The notes beneath the pieces are model-generated. The model ran no database searches. It worked only from the letters and a program-made list of their open reading frames with translations, and was not told where the DNA came from. Positions 60,520-64,000 of a DNA stretch of 64,000 nucleotides are shown here, piece by piece; within the stretch, counting starts at the first letter, position 1; every line of letters starts with the position of its first letter. The position numbers and the translations under genes are program-made. This DNA comes from Paraescarpia echinospica. Its lineage: Eukaryota; Annelida; Polychaeta; Sabellida; Siboglinidae. The stretch is from NCBI GenBank assembly GCA_020002185.1, contig CM034541.1:29153345-29217344 (forward strand), read 5' to 3'.

Positions 60520-60860
60520 TATATGCAATATTAAAATATAGGTTTTTAGATGACGGCCAAGTGAAATTACTCTTCCTACTGACATAACGCTGATAGCGAA
60601 TGAGTTCCACAGCGTAGGTGCGGAAACCGAGAAAGCTCGCGTTTCAGCGTTCCTTTTAACTATAAGAGCAAAATGTAGGTTTGAACCGGCCGACCGAAGT
60701 TGGTTGGGATTTCCTGCAGGGATAAGCACGATAACTGACGTAGCAGGGAAACACACCAAGAACGTGAATCTCATCGAAGTGAGCTCTGTGGTGAATTTGT
60801 TCTAACAGGAATACTCTGACGATGTTGCAAATCTTGGTGAACACTTAAAGAAATGGCTGA
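60520..60860 (-). mobile_element. CR1/L2-like LINE 3' end fragment
   Basis: On the minus strand it reads VIVLIPAGNPNQLRSAGSN, LHFALIVKRNAETRAFSVSA, PTLWNSFAISVMSVGRVISL and GRHLKTYIL. (R)AFSVSAPTLWNS...LK is the standard LINE C-terminus. The part TGCAGGGATAAGCACGATAA is also found in the repeat at 62597. Confidence 0.85.
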
Positions 60861-60899
60861 ACACGGGCGATGGAAAAAGCCGTGCGACGGTGTGGTTAG

Positions 60900-61435
60900 T
60901 GTCATTGAGAGCTAGAGGAAACTGCGGTGAAGAAAGGAGCCATATCTTCGGGCAAAGAAACATTCTGCAACCACTTTGTTAAAACGGAGATCAAGACGAA
61001 GGTTGTCAGTTCATCCTCCAGCTCAGAAAAACCCAGCTGTGGCATCATCAATTCATGGCACCCCCTTCACCGGTCTCATGACCGCATAAGCTACGGACAT
61101 AAGTTGAGGCTAACTGTACATGCGAACAGATCTTGCTTGTCGGAATGTTGCTATGCACATCATAATGTTCAAGGTTCATGCCACTACTGTTGGCACAGCA
61201 TCTATGCTGACACATCCACAAATAACAAAACTATTACATAACTACAACTGATGTACCATAAAACGATATCACTTATGATCCTGCAACTGTTCACGCCACA
61301 TACGAAAGATGATCAAATACGCAAAAAAGTGATGTATAGAAACGATGACTTCCTTGCTGTCAAACATGATAACAAATGGTACGTAGGGAAGGCAAAAGAC
61401 ACACGGTTTCGCATTCACACATTTTTTCTATGAAA
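60900..61435 (+). pseudogene. Two adjacent unidentified open frames, probably one decayed gene or element
   Basis: Frame 1 (60927-61241) reads SSGKETFCNHFVKTEIKTKV, VSSSSSSEKPS. Frame 2 (61251-61433) reads RNDDFLAVKHDNKWYVGKAK. Both have non-random composition (SGK.TF.NHF; DDFLAV.HD.KWYVGK), which looks like real protein remnants, perhaps of a transposon-carried gene. I do not recognise the family. Confidence 0.35.
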
Positions 61436-61442
61436 TACACTA

Positions 61443-61507
61443 GAGGTCATAAAGAATAGTGTTACGGGGAACCCCGATAATTAAAACAAAAACAAATATA
61501 TTAACAG
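61443..61507 (+). repeat. 65-bp repeat, copy 1 (partner at 62273-62336)
   Basis: 'TAAAGAATAGTGTTAC', GGGAACCCC.ATAATTAAAA and CAAAAACAAATATATTAACA occur at both sites with two or three differences. The sites are 830 bp apart and flank the AT palindrome. Confidence 0.85.
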
Positions 61508-61543
61508 GTTTCGTGAGGTAAAATAATATATGGAGGTATGATA

Positions 61544-61578
<35 letters not shown>

Positions 61579-61623
61579 CCCATATATATATATATATATA
61601 TGTATACACACACACATATATAC

Positions 61624-61762
61624 ATATGTATATTATATATGTATATATATATTTATTTATATGTTTATATGTATACATATATAATATATATATATATTAT
61701 ATATATGTATACATATAAACATATAAATAAATATATATACATATATAATATACATATGTATA
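61624..61762. repeat. Near-perfect AT palindrome, arms about 70 bp
   Basis: The left arm runs CATATGTATATTATATATGT ... TTATTTATATGTTTATATGT. The right arm is its inverse: ACATATAAACATATAAATAA ... ACATATATAATATACATATG. Arms differ only by one or two 2-bp indels. There is no spacer of note, so it could extrude as a cruciform. It is embedded in (TA)n at 61540-61845. Confidence 0.85.
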
Positions 61763-61792
61763 TATATATGCGTGTGTGTATATATGTGTGTG

Positions 61793-61828
<36 letters not shown>

Positions 61829-62272
61829 ATGTATATATATATATCGTAGCAATAAAATCAAGCCAAATGGAAGTAATGTGTTTTTCGGGTTAACCACAAT
61901 TACTATCATACAGACAAGTAGTACACATTACGCAAACGATATATACAGAACACGTTTTCAAATTAATTATTTGCATAACTTTAGAAGGTTTAATTAAAAA
62001 TAAAAATTATGTTTAATTAACTAATTTGCAATAGAGTATTGCGGGTATTTGCGCTTACTAAATTTTGAACATTACAGTATGCAGTATTCCGATTGTTGCG
62101 CCAATCCTGCCACGAATACGTCATATGTTCACTCTGTAACCGCCTGCCGAGTGCGTTATGTCCAATCAGTAAGTGAACAAAACAGTGGAGACCAGTGCTT
62201 TATCGAACCTCTCTAGCCTATATCAATTTTAGCATTTGACATAGAAAAGGGGCAACAGAAGATTTCCAAACG

Positions 62273-62336
62273 AGGTCTTAAAGAATAGTGTTACTGAGAA
62301 CCCCAATAATTAAAACAAAAACAAATATATTAACAT
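62273..62336 (+). repeat. 65-bp repeat, copy 2
   Basis: Partner of 61443-61507, with the same order of landmarks. After TATTAACA the two diverge. Confidence 0.85.
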
Positions 62337-62509
62337 TCGTCATAACATACGTATGAATTACGATACGTTTTCAACATATTTGGCATCTAGCAATCTAATA
62401 GAAATATACTAAAACACACCGGAATAACGACTTTTTATAAATCGAGATAAATTGATGTAATTCTCATTACGAAACCACTGATAATGCTCAAATATTGGAT
62501 ATATATAGC

Positions 62510-62935
62510 TGTATATATATATATATATATGTCACACGCACACGCACGCACACGCACACGCACGCACGCACGCACGCACTCACACATATAATATTGATCG
62601 CTAAGCGGGTACTATCAGGTCAGGCCGCACGAGAGATGTAGGTGTTTACCATCAAGGTTGTTCCTAGCACGTTTCTGCAGGGATAAGCATGAGAACTGAC
62701 GTAGCACCGACCGAAAGGCTGGCGCGTGCGACCGATGATACAACTGGCTTTGGCAGGTCAGTGAGAGGAGTTTGTACTCTGACATGCTCAATCCCGGTCC
62801 AAATGCTGTGCCGCGTAACATCGGACAATGGCAGTTTCCAAACGTCGCAGAGGTGTTTTTTATGTGTAAAGACCACCCACTACATCTACTGGGCGTAAAT
62901 TTTCTGATGCAAATACCGAGTAACTAGCCAACGGT
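62510..62935. repeat. Segmental direct duplication, copy 1
   Basis: It starts in TATATATGTCACACGCACAC with (GCAC)n, then 'ATTGATCGCTAAGCGGGTAC', AGGTCAGGCCGCACGAGAGA and a gene-like GC-richer body (ACATGCTCAATCCCGGTCCA, GTGCCGCGTAACATCGGACA). The same order recurs at 63545-64000. TGCAGGGATAAGCATGAGAA links it to the LINE at 60.7 kb. Confidence 0.9.
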
Positions 62936-63039
62936 TGACGAAGCTTGGAGAAACTTGGAGTCGCCTTATTATTTTGATAGGTGCGCTGTTCTTGTGACTT
63001 AGTAGTAGACGTAGTAGTTTTAATAGTGACAGTATTATT

Positions 63040-63262
63040 ATGATAATTATTGTTATTATAATAATAATTATTATTAGTAGTAATAGCAGCAGCAATAGTA
63101 GTAGTAGTAGTTGTTGTTGTTGTAGCGGCAGCGGCAGCAACAGCAGCGGCATCAGTAGCAATAGCAGTAATAGTAGTAGTAGTAGTAGTGGTAGTAGTAG
63201 TAGTAGCTGTTGTAATGGTAGTAGCTGTAGTAATAATAGTAGAAGTAGTAGTGGTTCGTAAT
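63040..63262. repeat. (GTA)n-type trinucleotide tract
   Basis: Runs of AGTAGTAGTAG mixed with AGCAGC and GTTGTT units. The Ser-rich or Leu-rich open frames here are artefacts. Confidence 0.95.
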
Positions 63263-63385
63263 CATAGTAGTAGCAGGATTTAGTAACATTAAGAACATCA
63301 ATAGCTGCTGTTGTTTTGCTTTTGTTGCTGTTATTATTGTTGGACGTAAAGTTGCTGGTGTTGACAATATTTTTTGTATTTTTTC

Positions 63386-63672
<287 letters not shown>

Positions 63673-64000
63673 TATATATATTGATCGCTAAGCCGGTACT
63701 ACCAGGTCAGGCCGCACGAGAGATGTAGATGTTTACCGTCAAGGTTGTTCATAGCACGTTTCTGCAGGGAAGACACCGATCGAAGGGCTGTCGCGTGCGA
63801 CCGATGACACAGACGGCTTTGGCAGGTCAATGAGAGGAGTTTGTACTCTGACATGCTCCGTCCCGGCCCACATGCTGTGCCGCGTAACATCGGACAATGG
63901 CATTTTCTAAACGTCGCAGAGGTGTGTTTATGTGTAAAGATCACCCACTACATCCACGTAAACTTTTGGATGCAAACATTGAGTAATTAGCCAACAGGTG

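Overview
This is a window of animal nuclear DNA, most likely from a marine invertebrate. The background is AT-rich. Genes are broken into short GC-richer exons with GT-AG introns. LINE, SINE and MITE debris is dense, and there are many (CA)n, (TA)n, (CT)n and (GGGA)n tracts. Nothing in it is bacterial or viral. I cannot name the species from sequence alone.

Left third (about 2.7-27.6 kb, + strand). The main feature is a 5'-truncated, intron-containing, broken copy of the AP-3 adaptor complex delta subunit (AP3D1 family). I can follow 21 exons in the right order, from the middle of the N-terminal adaptin solenoid to the C-terminal appendage. The copy has at least eight in-frame stops (six TAG, two TGA), about four 1-nt frameshifts, damaged splice sites and at least one missing solenoid exon. 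LINEs have landed in its introns. At four places, short tandem repeats have grown out of exon/intron boundaries. The clearest is an exact 94-bp x 8 array in which every unit is a whole 66-nt exon plus a 28-bp GT...AG spacer. Just upstream (2.75-2.87 kb) lies a lone exon resembling the DDX54/Dbp10 RNA helicase.

Middle (28-54 kb). I find almost no host genes here. There is a long foldback element (27.9-28.8 kb), a 20-bp minisatellite, and one well-formed first exon of a MADF-domain protein (34.1 kb). There are CR1-like LINE copies (the best at 35.9-37.2 kb has a nearly intact RT), a perfect 180-bp tandem duplication, and a LINE interrupted by a tRNA-derived SINE (46.1-47.6 kb). Three copies of an unusual repeat family are also present; two of them carry a 10-bp GCGATGCGAT core.

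Right end (54.5-64 kb). A complete acyl-CoA-binding protein gene (ACBP/DBI family, 89 aa, four exons) lies on the minus strand at 54643-59959. It is the only intact gene I can assemble. The window then ends in LINE tails, a near-perfect 140-bp AT palindrome, and a roughly 1.05-kb direct duplication loaded with CA/CG-type microsatellites.

The functional content is therefore one intact lipid-carrier gene, one candidate MADF gene start, and the remains of a vesicle-coat gene that is now mainly a record of repeat growth and transposon insertion.
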